Assembly: GCF_007786475.1 (NCBI RefSeq) | Contig: NZ_VNJJ01000006.1 | Location: 62,001-126,000, forward strand | From: Cohnella terricola | GTDB lineage: Bacteria; Bacillota; Bacilli; Paenibacillales; Paenibacillaceae | DNA length: 64,000 nt | Direction of reading: 5' to 3' | Shown here: positions 23,966-33,873 of the stretch, one piece after another | Position numbering within the stretch: the first letter of the stretch is position 1 | Layout: each line of letters opens with the position of its first letter | Program-made: the position numbers and the translations under genes | The notes under the pieces: model-generated | What the model saw: the letters and a program-made list of their open reading frames with translations, nothing else | What the model was told of the DNA's origin: nothing | Database searches by the model: none

Positions 23966-25036
23966 TCAGCTTGACACGGCTTCCTTCTTAACTTGTTTGC
24001 TTCTCAACTGTCCGCAAGCGGCGTCAATGTCGGTTCCATGCTCCAGACGTACGCTGCAGCTCACTCCTTGCTTTTTCAGCGTATCGTAAAACTCGCTTAC
24101 CGTCGTCCGGGCAGTCCTCTGGTACTGGCTATGCTCGTCGACCGGATTGTACGGAATCAGATTGACGTTCACGAGCGGTCGTCTGTCGCCGATCAGCTCG
24201 GCAAGCTCGAGAGCATGCTCTCTTTGGTCGTTGATATCCTTCAGCAGAATGTACTCGAGAGTAATTCTGCGTTTCGTCTTCTCCAGGTAATAATCGATTG
24301 CTTTCATCAGCTTCGCGATCGGAATCGCCTTGTTGATCTTCATGATCCGCGTTCGCAATTCATCGTTCGGCGCATGGAGGGAAATTGCCAGATTGACCCT
24401 CAGGTCGTCGTCGGTGAACTCGTATATTTTGTCCGCCAGCCCGCTGGTCGACACCGTAATGCGTCTCCCCGCGATGGCAAGCCCCTTCTGATCTTTAATG
24501 ACGTGCAAGAAATTCACCAGGTTGACGTAGTTGTCGAACGGCTCTCCAATACCCATCACCACCAGATGGCTAACCGCTTCCCCTTTGCCCGCCTTGTCCA
24601 GATAATGCTGCACGTTCATAACTTGCTCCACGATCTCCCCGCTGGATAGATCACGGCTCTTCTTTAGCAGCCCGCTCGCGCAAAAGCTGCAGCCGATATT
24701 GCATCCCACCTGCGTCGTCACGCAGACGGATAAGCCGAACTTATGCCGCATCAGCACCGTCTCGATCAGGTTGCCGTCTTTCAAACGAAACAGAAACTTG
24801 ACGGTCCCGTCCACCGACTCTTGTTTCGTATGCTCGGTCTGCGTATGCATGACGAAATGCTCTTCCAATAAGCTCAAGCAATCCGGATTGACCCCGGTCA
24901 TCTCGGAGAAGTCCGTCGCCCGCTTGCGGTATAGCCATTCCCAGACTATGGCCGCCCGGGATTTCTTATGTCCTCGTTCCATCAGCCAGTCGGTCAATTG
25001 ATCGAACGTCAGTCCGTAGATCGATTCTTTATTCAT
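23966..25036 (-). CDS. rlmN: 23S rRNA (adenine-2503-C2) methyltransferase RlmN family
   Basis: 356 residues. A radical-SAM enzyme with the CxxxCxxC cluster in [12 protein letters not shown], the second catalytic Cys in [12 protein letters not shown], and family blocks [70 protein letters not shown]. The N-terminal domain ([36 protein letters not shown]) is RlmN-like. It methylates C2 of A2503 in 23S rRNA and A37 in some tRNAs. I considered the Cfr resistance group and rejected it on the [15 protein letters not shown] signature. Some Paenibacillaceae have two rlmN paralogues. Confidence 0.9.
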   Translation of the reverse strand: MNKESIYGLTFDQLTDWLMERGHKKSRAAIVWEWLYRKRATDFSEMTGVNPDCLSLLEEHFVMHTQTEHTKQESVDGTVKFLFRLKDGNLIETVLMRHKFGLSVCVTTQVGCNIGCSFCASGLLKKSRDLSSGEIVEQVMNVQHYLDKAGKGEAVSHLVVMGIGEPFDNYVNLVNFLHVIKDQKGLAIAGRRITVSTSGLADKIYEFTDDDLRVNLAISLHAPNDELRTRIMKINKAIPIAKLMKAIDYYLEKTKRRITLEYILLKDINDQREHALELAELIGDRRPLVNVNLIPYNPVDEHSQYQRTARTTVSEFYDTLKKQGVSCSVRLEHGTDIDAACGQLRSKQVKKEAVSS

Positions 25037-25168
25037 GCCTAACCCTCATTTCACTAGAAGCCGGAGCTTGCGATCTTGCTCCTATTTTCCCAGAAACGAC
25101 TTGGATTAACAAGGCATCATTGCTTGTAACGGAAAATAGAAAGAAATCATGCGGCGACGGTCATGCGT

Positions 25169-25216
25169 AAAGCCCGGCCCCCCTCGTCTTGTCCGTTTCA
25201 AGGGGCCGGGCTTTTG
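25169..25216. terminator. terminator
   Basis: AAAGCCCGGCCCC, a 20-base loop, GGGGCCGGGCTTT plus T-run; ends the SLH gene (minus strand). Confidence 0.85.
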
Positions 25217-25227
25217 CTTATATGTGA

Positions 25228-28200
25228 TTATTTACTGTGAAGCGAGGCTTCATGGTCATGTGAAGCTTCCTCGATATGGCCGAACGCCCAATGGCTGCTA
25301 GACACATCCTTCCACGAAGGCTTCGCGGAGTTTTTCAGAGGTTCTCTCTTCAAGATGCGGTTGATCGTTGCCACTGCTTCCGCGCGAGTCAGCGTTTTGT
25401 CTGGTTGGAATTTTCCGTCCGGCATTCCTTGCATGATACCGGCCTTGCCGACAAGCGAGATATAGCCTGCGGCCCAGTGCCCTTGAGCATCCGAGTAGCC
25501 GGACTCGGCTTTTCCTTCAAGCTTAAGCCAGCGAGCGGTGATCGCCGCCATTTCTCCTCGCGTGATCGTCTTGTCGGGACCGAACGAACCGTTATTGAAG
25601 CCGGTCATTAATCCCGTGGATTGCGCATGTTGGATAACCGAACGCGCCCAATAGGTGCCGGAAACGTCCGTATACTTGATCGCTTGGGAAGGCTGGTCTG
25701 CTCCCGGCCCTACGCGAGCCAGAAGCGCGGCCATCTCTGCCCTAGAGATGCCTTGATCCGGTTTGAACGTTCCATCGGCAAAGCCCGCGATGTAGCCTTT
25801 ATGCATTTCGGACGTTTGCGTGTTCTCCGACACGTTCCCCAACTGAACAATCGTAAACGTACTGAACTTGGTAATTCTGAACGTGATGCCCTTGCTGCCG
25901 TCTTCAAGCGTGACGATTTTTCCTTTAACCAATTCCTTTTCTCCGTCGTCATGTTCGATGAACACACTGAGATTGTCGAGGAATCGTTGCAGCTTGACCG
26001 AATCGCTCGGCAACTCGGCTGCAGGTATCGGAAGCGTAATATCGACCGCACGGCTGCTCAGGTTCGTTTCGATCGTCATCGGCCTGCCGACGATTTCAAC
26101 CTCGTTGCTCCCAGCCACGCGTCGTACCGCTTCTTCCGTTCTCGCCCGTTGTTCGACTTCCTTGCGTTTGGACTGTTCTTTGATCGGTACGACGCGGAAA
26201 TAGAGATCATCGCCGACTCCTTGCAAAGACGCGGCAGGTATGGAAATTCGTCCGTTAACGGTTACGATCTCCAGGTTGATGCCTCCATCCGCGAACGCCT
26301 TGAGGGCGTCTTTCGAAATACGGATGTCGGTCTGGGACACCTCATCTTTCGTATCCGGCAGAACGATTCTGGCCGTATCCGATCCGGCCTCTTTTAATTT
26401 GGCGACCGCTTCCTTGGCGTTCTCTAGCGTCAACGTTACTTCGTCGCGTTTCGTACCGTCGTTCGCCTTCGTTCTATTGATCGTTACCGAGGTAACGGCG
26501 TTGCTTCCCTTACCCTCCACCGGAACTCTAATGATTTCGGTAGCCGGCGCACCTCCGCCTCCCGAAGATGACGACGTTGTAACGGTCAACTTGTAAACGG
26601 AGGTCGTCATCCCGTCTTTGGCCGTTACTTTAACGTAAGCCGTAGCCGTGCCCGTTGTCAGGGCTAAGGTCCGATCCGTGATTTCCTGAGTGCAAGCCTC
26701 ATCGCTGTACAGCTTCCAGCTTGCGGACGGGTTGACCGCGAGATCGACCGTAACCGAGGACGTTCCGCTGGACACTTGGGCCGAGATCGTTCCGCCTGCA
26801 ATGACAGCGCCGGTAGGCGCGGTTACGGTTTGCACGACGCGAGGCATCAGCTTCGGATAATCGTTGCCTTCGTTGATCACCCAGATCGTATTGAAATCCC
26901 AGTTCTCGAAAGTCGCTTGGGTTTGCAGCTCGGATGTCGTTCTCGGGCTTCCTTTGCCCGAATTGTCCGACTGTGAAGTCGTGTCGCTATTGTAATAGGA
27001 ATGATTGACTTTACCGCCGTTTGCTTGGCCGATTAATCCGCCCGTATTGCCCGTTCCCTCAACGCTTCCCGATACGAAAGTCTTCGAGACGACGGAACCG
27101 TTGACTTGGCCGGCCAAGCCTCCCGTATAATCACCGCCGGAGACGTCTCCGAGCGCGTAGCTGTTCTCGATCGTCGTGTTATCGGCCCGTCCAACCAGAA
27201 TTCCGGTATAATCGCCGCCGTTCACTTCGGCGTTCTCCAAGCCCACGTTGCGAATGACCGCCCGATCGGTATGTCCGAATAATCCGACGTCGTCGGCGCC
27301 CGGCCGATCGATCGTCATATTCCGAATAACGAAGCCGTCTCCGTTGAACGTTCCCTTAAACGGCGAAGTCTGATCGCCAATCGGCTTCCAACCGTCCCCG
27401 TTCGAATAGTCGCTAAGGTCGATGTCTCCCGTCAAAACGAAATGCTTGTCCAACTCGTATTTCATGTCCGCGAGTTGCTCGGCCGTATCGATCCGGTAAG
27501 GATCACCGGCTGTCCCCGTGCCTCCGGCGAACGAGGGTGCCCATTCGATCTCGTATACAACGATCGATCCGTCCGCCGATTTGACCGCCAGCTTATCTCC
27601 CGGCCTTAGATACTCCGCGGGCGCTTTGCCGGTAACGGTGTTGAATTGCGTCTCGTTAGTTACGTTCGTTCCGGAAGGAATGACCTTCCAATCGGAATGT
27701 TCGTTCTTGGTTAAGTTTTTCAGGAAGCTTTCAACCGTTACCCCGAGTTTAATCACGCTCTCGTCGGAGGAAATGGTCGTTCGATCATTATCTACGTTGT
27801 AACGCGTATCTACGGTTCCGATCGCCGCTTCGCTGGCGGCGAACAGAGCGGTAACCGTCAAGTCGGCGCTTGCGTCGTCCGTTCTGGTGGCGGTTTGTTT
27901 GCCGTCGCTCCAGCCGATAAACCGGAAGCCCGCATCCGGCACGGCTGTCACCGGCGTCCCCGTCTCGCTCGTCTCCAAATCTTGCACAAGCGTTCCTACA
28001 AGCGTTCCGTTAGCGGACGGCAGGTAAGTAAGCACGTTTTTCTGAGTCACGGTAAAGTTGCTCGAATCGGACGAAATATCGCCTGCTTTGTTCCGCGCCT
28101 CGATCGTAATCGTCCTATTATCAGGAGGATTGTTGGACGAATTATGATAGGTGACTAATCTTGCGACCTTCTCTACGACGGCGTCGTCAACGTAGTTGCC

Positions 28201-29271
28201 GAATACTCTGACGTTGTCGATGTAGAGAGAAGCCCCTACCGCCAAACCGCCCGTTCTGTCGTACGAACCGGTAACGAAGCGGAATTGATAAGTGCCATTC
28301 GCGGGAATCACGCCCGGAGCGGTCGTCCACGGCTGATTGCCGCCGCGACCGTACATCAATTCGGTATAGTTGTTCGTTTCCAGGTTATATAAGAAACCGT
28401 ATACCTCGTAATCGTCATCAATAAGAGACGCCTTCCAATCAAACGCCAGCGTGTCGCCGGCCAGCGCATAGAATGGAGTGCTGATCGCCTCTGGACCAAA
28501 GGTCGTTCCGTAAGAAGGTTTACCGTTGTTGTTTACGCTAAGAGTACCGCTGAAAAAAAGCCGCAACGCGTGATTCTCGCCTTCCGTAACGATCTGCGAA
28601 CGATAAACGTTGCTGTACGTGGCGGCTGTCACCGACAGCGGTCTTTCATCTCCCTCGTATCCCCACGCCGGGTGTTGTGTGGAAATATAGTTAACATCCG
28701 TCGTAAAAGAATAACCTGGCCCCGTAACCGTATACGGTCCGCTCCCGCTAATCGTGACGGGCCTGCCTTGCGTCTTCGAGGCTAGCGGTCCCATAATCAC
28801 CGGCGCTCTATTAATGGTCCAGCCTGTATCGCTGCCGCCGTTATCCTCGAAGTTGCCGTTAACGAGCGGCGTGGAGAAATCGATCTGCAAATTCCGCCCC
28901 TGCTGACCATCCGAGATTTTGTTGATCGTCCCGATCTGTTTGGTCGACACTCCATCGCCTAAATAAACTGCCGTACCAACGCTCGTTACGACACCGGCTT
29001 CGATCGAAGGGAACTCCGACTGCACCAGTGCGAGCGTCTCGTCGGTAGAACTGTTAAGAACTCCGAATTTAACGTAGCTGTCGTCATACGACCCCCCGCC
29101 GGTAATCTGTACCCCCGGAGCGACAAGCGCCGTTTCCCTTTCCATATAATTACCCAACGAGTCCCAACCCGTTATGGTCGGAGCCGCGGCATTGGCAGTC
29201 TTTCCCGGAAACCATCCGATCAGCAAAGCTAGACATAGAATGGCCGATAGGAGTTTCTTGCTTGTTTTCAT
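25228..29271 (-). CDS. large secreted S-layer-homology (SLH) cell-surface protein
   Basis: 1347 residues from the ATG at 29271 (GGAGG upstream). Signal peptide: MKTSKKLLSAILCLALLIGW then KTANAAAP as cleavage region. Order of domains by eye: a beta-rich N-terminal half with a carbohydrate/receptor-like sandwich (residues about 100-400); an InlB B-repeat-like segment AGFRFIGWSDGKQ (about 450); GLUG-type repeats at about 615-755 (VGLFGHTDRAVIRNVGLENAEV, DYTGGLAGQVNGSVVS, NTGGLIGQANGGKVN); a bacterial Ig/cadherin-like stretch; a region of EAVAKLKEAGS and RISIPAASLQG type; and three SLH domains at about 1155-1340 (YIAGFADGTFKPDQGISRAEMAALLAR, LMTGFNNGSFGPDKTITRGEMAA, IMQGMPDGKFQPDKTLTRAEAVA). SLH domains bind pyruvylated secondary wall polymer. 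The role is adhesion or glycan binding by inference. Confidence 0.92.
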   Translation of the reverse strand: MKTSKKLLSAILCLALLIGWFPGKTANAAAPTITGWDSLGNYMERETALVAPGVQITGGGSYDDSYVKFGVLNSSTDETLALVQSEFPSIEAGVVTSVGTAVYLGDGVSTKQIGTINKISDGQQGRNLQIDFSTPLVNGNFEDNGGSDTGWTINRAPVIMGPLASKTQGRPVTISGSGPYTVTGPGYSFTTDVNYISTQHPAWGYEGDERPLSVTAATYSNVYRSQIVTEGENHALRLFFSGTLSVNNNGKPSYGTTFGPEAISTPFYALAGDTLAFDWKASLIDDDYEVYGFLYNLETNNYTELMYGRGGNQPWTTAPGVIPANGTYQFRFVTGSYDRTGGLAVGASLYIDNVRVFGNYVDDAVVEKVARLVTYHNSSNNPPDNRTITIEARNKAGDISSDSSNFTVTQKNVLTYLPSANGTLVGTLVQDLETSETGTPVTAVPDAGFRFIGWSDGKQTATRTDDASADLTVTALFAASEAAIGTVDTRYNVDNDRTTISSDESVIKLGVTVESFLKNLTKNEHSDWKVIPSGTNVTNETQFNTVTGKAPAEYLRPGDKLAVKSADGSIVVYEIEWAPSFAGGTGTAGDPYRIDTAEQLADMKYELDKHFVLTGDIDLSDYSNGDGWKPIGDQTSPFKGTFNGDGFVIRNMTIDRPGADDVGLFGHTDRAVIRNVGLENAEVNGGDYTGILVGRADNTTIENSYALGDVSGGDYTGGLAGQVNGSVVSKTFVSGSVEGTGNTGGLIGQANGGKVNHSYYNSDTTSQSDNSGKGSPRTTSELQTQATFENWDFNTIWVINEGNDYPKLMPRVVQTVTAPTGAVIAGGTISAQVSSGTSSVTVDLAVNPSASWKLYSDEACTQEITDRTLALTTGTATAYVKVTAKDGMTTSVYKLTVTTSSSSGGGGAPATEIIRVPVEGKGSNAVTSVTINRTKANDGTKRDEVTLTLENAKEAVAKLKEAGSDTARIVLPDTKDEVSQTDIRISKDALKAFADGGINLEIVTVNGRISIPAASLQGVGDDLYFRVVPIKEQSKRKEVEQRARTEEAVRRVAGSNEVEIVGRPMTIETNLSSRAVDITLPIPAAELPSDSVKLQRFLDNLSVFIEHDDGEKELVKGKIVTLEDGSKGITFRITKFSTFTIVQLGNVSENTQTSEMHKGYIAGFADGTFKPDQGISRAEMAALLARVGPGADQPSQAIKYTDVSGTYWARSVIQHAQSTGLMTGFNNGSFGPDKTITRGEMAAITARWLKLEGKAESGYSDAQGHWAAGYISLVGKAGIMQGMPDGKFQPDKTLTRAEAVATINRILKREPLKNSAKPSWKDVSSSHWAFGHIEEASHDHEASLHSK

Positions 29272-29461
29272 GTAAGTTCCTCCCGAGTGAAATAGATATA
29301 AAGTCATGCATTTCGATCAGGAAATCATTCTACTTCGACAGCACTAAACATTTTATAAACATTTTCGACTTTTCTTATAGGTATTAAGTTATAAGCCAAG
29401 CTTAAATGATTAACGCGACAAAAAAGATTCTCAGAACAATTAGCCCTCATGAGCTTATCTA
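29272..29461. other. intergenic region between divergent SLH and siderophore genes
   Basis: AT-rich stretch of 190 bases with no open frame. It must hold the leftward promoter of the SLH gene; I cannot fix its boxes. The rightward siderophore promoter begins at 29462. Confidence 0.6.
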
Positions 29462-29518
29462 TTGACAGTCATTACGCTTGCCAGTACAATGATCTTTGTG
29501 ATTATGATAATCATTCTC
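29462..29518 (+). promoter_or_regulatory. promoter with Fur box for siderophore uptake operon
   Basis: TTGACA at 29462-29467 and TACAAT at 29485-29490 with a 17-base spacer form a near-consensus sigma-A promoter. GATTATGATAATCATTCTC at 29500-29518 matches the 19-bp Fur consensus with two changes and covers the expected start of transcription, so iron-dependent repression is expected. Confidence 0.85.
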
Positions 29519-29600
29519 AATTAAGAGAGTGAAAACAACGGCTTATTTCGGCCGAATTTACAAAGAGAAGCACGTTCGTGCTAAGGGAGAGAGTCATTTC

Positions 29601-30578
29601 GTGAAAAAACTGTTCATGCCCGCCATCCTGATCCTAACTTTGTCTCTGATGCTCAGCGCATGCGGCGGTAAGACCAATAACGCCGACGGTACAAGTCCGT
29701 CCGTGCAGCCAACTTCGCCGGAATCGGCGTCCCCCTCCGCTTCCGCCGATTCGGAATCCGGAACGTTCGTCTACCAGTCCGAGGACGGGCCTGTCGAGGT
29801 TCCGAAAAACCCGCAGCGCGTCGTCGTCATTACCCGCTTTTTGACCGGGAACGTTATGGCGCTTGGCGTGCCGGTCGTCGGCGTGGACGAAATGTCCAAG
29901 GAGAACCCGCGGTTCGAAGAACAATTGAAGGACGTCGAGGCGGTAACGGACGAAAGCGTCGAGAAGATTATCGAACTGGAACCCGATCTGATCATCGGAC
30001 TTTCGAATATCAACAACGTCGACAAATTCAAACAGATCGCTCCGACCGTTACTTATACTTACGGCAAAGTCGATTACTTAACGCAACAGCTTGAGATCGG
30101 CAAACTGCTGAACAAAGAGAAGGAAGCGCAAGCGTGGATCGACGACTTCAAAGCGCGCGTTCAAAAAGCAGGGGAGGAAATCAAAGCGAAGATCGGCGCG
30201 GACGCGACCGTCTCCGTTATCGAAACGTTCAATAAACAGCTCTACGTCTACGGAGATAACTTCGGACGCGGTACGGAAATTCTCTATGACGGGGGATTTG
30301 GACTCGCCAAGCCGGAGAAGGTGGCTGAAGCGACGAAGAAAGACGGCTACTTCGCCGTATCGCAAGAAGTTCTGAAAGATTACTTCGGCGACTATGTCAT
30401 TTTCAGCAAAAACACAGACGAGGACAACTCGTTCCAGACGACCGAAACGTACAAGAACATCCCTGCAGTTCAGAATAACCGCGTATTCGAGGCTAACGCC
30501 AAAGCGTTCTATTTCAACGATCCGCTGAGCATGGATTATCAACTTGATTTCTTCATACATAGCTTCCTCGGCAAATAA
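29601..30578 (+). CDS. iron-siderophore ABC transporter substrate-binding lipoprotein (first copy)
   Basis: 325 residues from the GTG at 29601 (AGGGAGAG upstream). Lipoprotein signal VKKLFMPAILILTLSLMLSAC with LSAC lipobox, then a Ser/Pro/Thr-rich linker. FepB/BtuF-like fold: VEVPKNPQRVVVITRFLTGNVMALGVPVVGVDE, EKIIELEPDLIIGLSN, TVTYTYGKVDYLTQQLEIGKLLNKEKEAQAW. First gene of a four-gene operon downstream of a Fur box. About two-thirds identical by eye to the next gene, so a tandem duplicate. Siderophore class (hydroxamate or citrate/xenosiderophore) is not determined. Confidence 0.92.
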   Translation: MKKLFMPAILILTLSLMLSACGGKTNNADGTSPSVQPTSPESASPSASADSESGTFVYQSEDGPVEVPKNPQRVVVITRFLTGNVMALGVPVVGVDEMSKENPRFEEQLKDVEAVTDESVEKIIELEPDLIIGLSNINNVDKFKQIAPTVTYTYGKVDYLTQQLEIGKLLNKEKEAQAWIDDFKARVQKAGEEIKAKIGADATVSVIETFNKQLYVYGDNFGRGTEILYDGGFGLAKPEKVAEATKKDGYFAVSQEVLKDYFGDYVIFSKNTDEDNSFQTTETYKNIPAVQNNRVFEANAKAFYFNDPLSMDYQLDFFIHSFLGK

Positions 30579-30613
30579 CACATGCAAGTTATGAGAGTTA
30601 GGAGATTTCGCAC

Positions 30614-31579
30614 ATGAAAAAGTTATTTATCCCAATGGCCTTGGTTCTTGTTCTTCTGCTTAGCGCATGCGGAGACAAAAAGAATAACTCGGGCAGCCCT
30701 TCCGCCCAGCCGTCCACGGCCGTTCCGTCCGAATCGGCTTCCCCTTCGGATTCGGCGGCTCCGGAAACCGGCACAATCACGTACCAATCCGAGAACGGTC
30801 CGGTCGAAGTGCCCGCAAATCCGCAGCGCGTCGTCGTACTTTCTTCGTTCGCCGGTAACGTGATGTCGCTAGGCGTTCCTCTCGTCGGCGTGGACGATTG
30901 GACCAAAAAGAACCCTCGGATCGAGGAGAAGCTGAAGGACGTACAGTCGGTGAGCGACGAAAGTCTCGAAAAAATCATCGAGCTCGATCCCGATCTCATT
31001 ATCGGGCTTTCCAATACCAAGAATATCAACAAGCTGAACGAGATCGCCCCGACCATCACGTTCACGTACGGTAAGCTAGACTATTTAACGCAACACCTGG
31101 AGATCGGCAAGCTCCTCAACAAGGAAAAAGAAGCCCAAGCGTGGGTCGACGACTTCAAAGCCCGGGCAGCCAAAGCAGGCGATGAAATTAAGGCGAAGAT
31201 CGGCGCGGACAGCACCGTGTCGGTTATCGAGACCGCCGGCAAGCAATTGTACGTCTTCGGGGATCACTGGGCGCGCGGAACGGAGATTCTATATCAAGAA
31301 ATGAAGCTGTCCATGCCGGACAAAGTCAAGGAAATGGTGCTTAAGGACGGCTATTACGCCCTCTCTTCGGAAGTGGTGTCCGACTATATGGGCGACTACG
31401 TGATCTTTAGCAAAGACTCCGATGCGGACAATTCGTTCCAAGCGACCGAGAGCTACAAGAACATCCCGGCCGTCAAGAACGATCGCGTTTACGAAGTCGA
31501 TGCGAAAGGGTTTTATTTTAACGACCCGCTGACTTTGGATTATCAATTGGATTTCTTTATTAAAAGTTTTCTAGGTTAA
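30614..31579 (+). CDS. iron-siderophore ABC transporter substrate-binding lipoprotein (second copy)
   Basis: 321 residues; ATG after AGGAG, 35 bases behind its paralogue. Signal MKKLFIPMALVLVLLLSAC with lipobox. Core blocks mirror the first copy: VEVPANPQRVVVLSSFAGNVMSLGVPLVGVDDW, EKIIELDPDLIIGLSNTKN, YFNDPLTLDYQLDFFIKSFLG. The copies differ most around the presumed ligand face (GRGTEILYDGGFGLAKPEK here is ARGTEILYQEMKLSMPDK), which fits two ligands sharing one permease. The next gene is the first permease, 22 bases on. Confidence 0.92.
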   Translation: MKKLFIPMALVLVLLLSACGDKKNNSGSPSAQPSTAVPSESASPSDSAAPETGTITYQSENGPVEVPANPQRVVVLSSFAGNVMSLGVPLVGVDDWTKKNPRIEEKLKDVQSVSDESLEKIIELDPDLIIGLSNTKNINKLNEIAPTITFTYGKLDYLTQHLEIGKLLNKEKEAQAWVDDFKARAAKAGDEIKAKIGADSTVSVIETAGKQLYVFGDHWARGTEILYQEMKLSMPDKVKEMVLKDGYYALSSEVVSDYMGDYVIFSKDSDADNSFQATESYKNIPAVKNDRVYEVDAKGFYFNDPLTLDYQLDFFIKSFLG

Positions 31580-31601
31580 ATGAACGGAAGATGAGATCAC
31601 A

Positions 31602-32609
31602 ATGACGAATAAACGACGTTCTGTCCCGTTTGCCTACAAGCTCGCTGGCAGCTTGATCGTATTGGTCTTGAGCTTCGTAGTCGCCATGGTATTCGGCGCA
31701 GCCGATACCTCGTTCCACGATCTATGGCTGGCGCTTACCTCCCAAGATAAGGGGGACAAAGTTCTCGTGCTGCGCGAAATCCGGCTGCCGCGCGAGCTGG
31801 CCGCGATGCTGATCGGCGCCGCTTTCGCCGTATCCGGCGCCATCATGCAAGGGGTTACCCGCAACCCGCTCGCCGATCCGGGATTGCTTGGCCTGACTTC
31901 CGGGGCTAACATGGCCCTCGCTCTGGCTTTCGTATTCATACCGGGTCTGAACTATTTCGGTATTATGATCGCTTGCTTTATCGGGGCTGCCCTGGGAGCG
32001 ACCTTGGTGATCGTTCTCGGCGCCTTGCGCCAAGGAAGCTTGTCTCCTATTCGAATCGTGCTTGCCGGAGCTGCGGTCTCCGCCTTCCTGTACGCCATCT
32101 CCGAGGGCGTCAGCATCGTCTTTCGGATTTCCAAGGACGTCTCGATGTGGACGGCCGGTGGACTGATCGGCACGACGTGGGGGCAGCTCCAGGCGATCTC
32201 TCCGATCATTCTCGTCGGAATCGCGATCGCTTTGTTCCTTTCCAACCAAGTGACGATTCTTAGCTTAAGCGATGAAGTGGCAACCGGTCTCGGACAAAAG
32301 CTGGTTGTCATGAAAGGGGTCATGTTCGTTCTTGTCGTCTTCCTGACCGGTGCATCGGTCGCGCTTGTCGGAAACATCGCTTTCGTCGGGCTGATGATTC
32401 CGCACATCGTCCGGATGATCGTGGGCACCGATTACAAGCATGTACTCCCCATTTCGGTAACTACGGGAGCCGCGTTCATGCTGCTCGCCGACACGCTCGG
32501 TCGCACGATTAACGCGCCTTACGAGACGCCGATGGTAGCCATCGTAGCCATGCTTGGCTTGCCCTTCTTCCTGTTCGTCGTGCGCAAAGGAGGCAAAGCG
32601 CTCACATGA
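31602..32609 (+). CDS. FecCD-family siderophore permease, subunit 1
   Basis: 335 residues with about nine to ten membrane helices. FecCD/BtuC signatures: VLREIRLPRELAAMLIGAAFAVSGAIMQGVTRNPLADPGLLGLTSGAN at the second helix, SPIRIVLAGAAVSAFLYA, and the C-terminal LVGNIAFVGLMIPHIVRMIVGTDYKHVLP, ADTLGRTI. It overlaps the second permease by four bases (ATGA). No ATPase gene follows, so a FhuC/YusV-type ATPase encoded elsewhere is expected. Confidence 0.93.
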   Translation: MTNKRRSVPFAYKLAGSLIVLVLSFVVAMVFGAADTSFHDLWLALTSQDKGDKVLVLREIRLPRELAAMLIGAAFAVSGAIMQGVTRNPLADPGLLGLTSGANMALALAFVFIPGLNYFGIMIACFIGAALGATLVIVLGALRQGSLSPIRIVLAGAAVSAFLYAISEGVSIVFRISKDVSMWTAGGLIGTTWGQLQAISPIILVGIAIALFLSNQVTILSLSDEVATGLGQKLVVMKGVMFVLVVFLTGASVALVGNIAFVGLMIPHIVRMIVGTDYKHVLPISVTTGAAFMLLADTLGRTINAPYETPMVAIVAMLGLPFFLFVVRKGGKALT

Positions 32610-33613
32610 CCCTATCCAGTCTCGTTAGAAAACAACGTTTAATTTTGCTCGTTTGCTTAGGACTCATCGTACTGACGGCCATTGCGAGCATGGGGCTGGG
32701 ATACGCCTCGCTATCCTTCGACAGGCTGTTCCCTGTACTGTTCGGGGACGGCACCTTCAAGGAGAATTTCATTCTATACTCCGTAAGGATGCCGCGTATA
32801 TTGATCACGCTCCTGTCGGGAATGGCGCTCGCCTTGTCTGGCTCCATCCTGCAAAGCGTTACCCGCAACGATCTGGCCGACCCCGGCATCATCGGCATCA
32901 ATTCCGGCGCCGGTGTAGCGATCGCGGTATTCTTTCTGTACTTCCCGATCAAAGTCGGCACGTTCGTGTATGCCCTTCCGCTTGTCGCGTTCATCGGGGC
33001 GCTCGTTACGGCCTTGCTGATCTATGTTTTCTCTTACAGCCGGACGCGCGGGCTTAACCCGATCCGCCTCGTGCTCGTAGGGGTCGGATTCTCGCTGGCC
33101 TTGTCGGGAATCATGATCGTCATTATATCGTCCGCGGAACGGGAGAAAGTCGATTTTATCGCCAAGTGGATCGCAGGCAATATCTGGGGAGCGGATTGGC
33201 CGTTTATTTGGGCCTTACTGCCGTGGGTAGCCTTGCTCATTCCTTTCGCGTTATTAAAGTCGGTCAGGCTGAACATCCTCAGTTTGAGCGAAGCCTCGGC
33301 GATCGGCGTAGGGCTCAAGCTGGAGCGCGAACGCATCGTTCTGATCATGACCGCCGTCGCCTCGGCCGCTGCCGCCGTCTCCGTCACGGGCGGCATCGCC
33401 TTCGTCGGGCTGATGGCTCCGCATATCGCCAAGGCACTCGTCGGTCCGCGCAACCAGCTGTTCATTCCCGTCGCCGTCCTGCTCGGCGGCTGGCTGCTGC
33501 TTCTCGCCGACACGATCGGCCGCAATCTCGCCGATCCTACCGGAATTCCCGCTGGCGTCATGGTCTCTCTGATCGGAGTACCTTATTTCGCTTACTTGCT
33601 GCTCAAGAAATAA
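32606..33613 (+). CDS. FecCD-family siderophore permease, subunit 2
   Basis: 335 residues; starts by ATGA overlap with subunit 1, implying coupled translation and a heterodimeric permease. Signatures: ILYSVRMPRILITLLSGMALALSGSILQSVTRNDLADPGIIGINSGAG, NPIRLVLVGVGFSLALSG, VTGGIAFVGLMAPHIAKALVGPRNQLFIP, LLADTIGRNLADPTGIPAGVMVSLIGVPYF. The transcript ends in the strong hairpin at 33618. Confidence 0.93.
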   Translation: MTLSSLVRKQRLILLVCLGLIVLTAIASMGLGYASLSFDRLFPVLFGDGTFKENFILYSVRMPRILITLLSGMALALSGSILQSVTRNDLADPGIIGINSGAGVAIAVFFLYFPIKVGTFVYALPLVAFIGALVTALLIYVFSYSRTRGLNPIRLVLVGVGFSLALSGIMIVIISSAEREKVDFIAKWIAGNIWGADWPFIWALLPWVALLIPFALLKSVRLNILSLSEASAIGVGLKLERERIVLIMTAVASAAAAVSVTGGIAFVGLMAPHIAKALVGPRNQLFIPVAVLLGGWLLLLADTIGRNLADPTGIPAGVMVSLIGVPYFAYLLLKK

Positions 33614-33617
33614 ACGA

Positions 33618-33682
33618 CACGAAATCGCCCGTCTTACGGCCTCCATTGCGGAATGCCGAGACGGGCGATTTCGTGTTTTTTG
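33618..33682. terminator. terminator of the siderophore operon
   Basis: 17-base perfect stem CACGAAATCGCCCGTCT / AGACGGGCGATTTCGTG followed by six T; the 24-base loop holds a smaller CGGC/GCCG hairpin. Confidence 0.9.
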
Positions 33683-33687
33683 ACGTA

Positions 33688-33760
33688 ACCGAAATACATC
33701 ATTAGCGCATAATTGCTAACGGACCTCGGAGCCTACCCGCCAACCGCGAAGCCCGGACTT
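33688..33760 (+). repeat. dispersed intergenic element, left of RND cassette
   Basis: ACATCATTAGCG...GCTAACGGA...GAGCCTACC...AACGCGAAG-like order: CATCATTAGCGCATAATTGC, then TAACGGACCTCGGAGCC and CCGCGAAGCC. The same order recurs after the terminator at 40105-40190 in the same orientation. Both begin right behind a long hairpin. Confidence 0.65.
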
Positions 33761-33873
33761 AAGTCTAGGCAGGATTCCGCCGTAGGAAGGTTTTGGATAA
33801 TGTCTCTTCCCTATAGAATGAGAGAGGGTTAGAGTGAAAGTAGCGTTCAATATACATAGGAGTGGAACGTTGA

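Noticed and set aside
23966..25036. Cfr-type antibiotic resistance methyltransferase
   Set aside because: The N-terminal domain and the [18 protein letters not shown] blocks are of RlmN type.
25621..26397. Plus-strand 258-codon frame in the SLH gene
   Set aside because: Antisense shadow of an SLH/beta-rich gene with recognised repeats.
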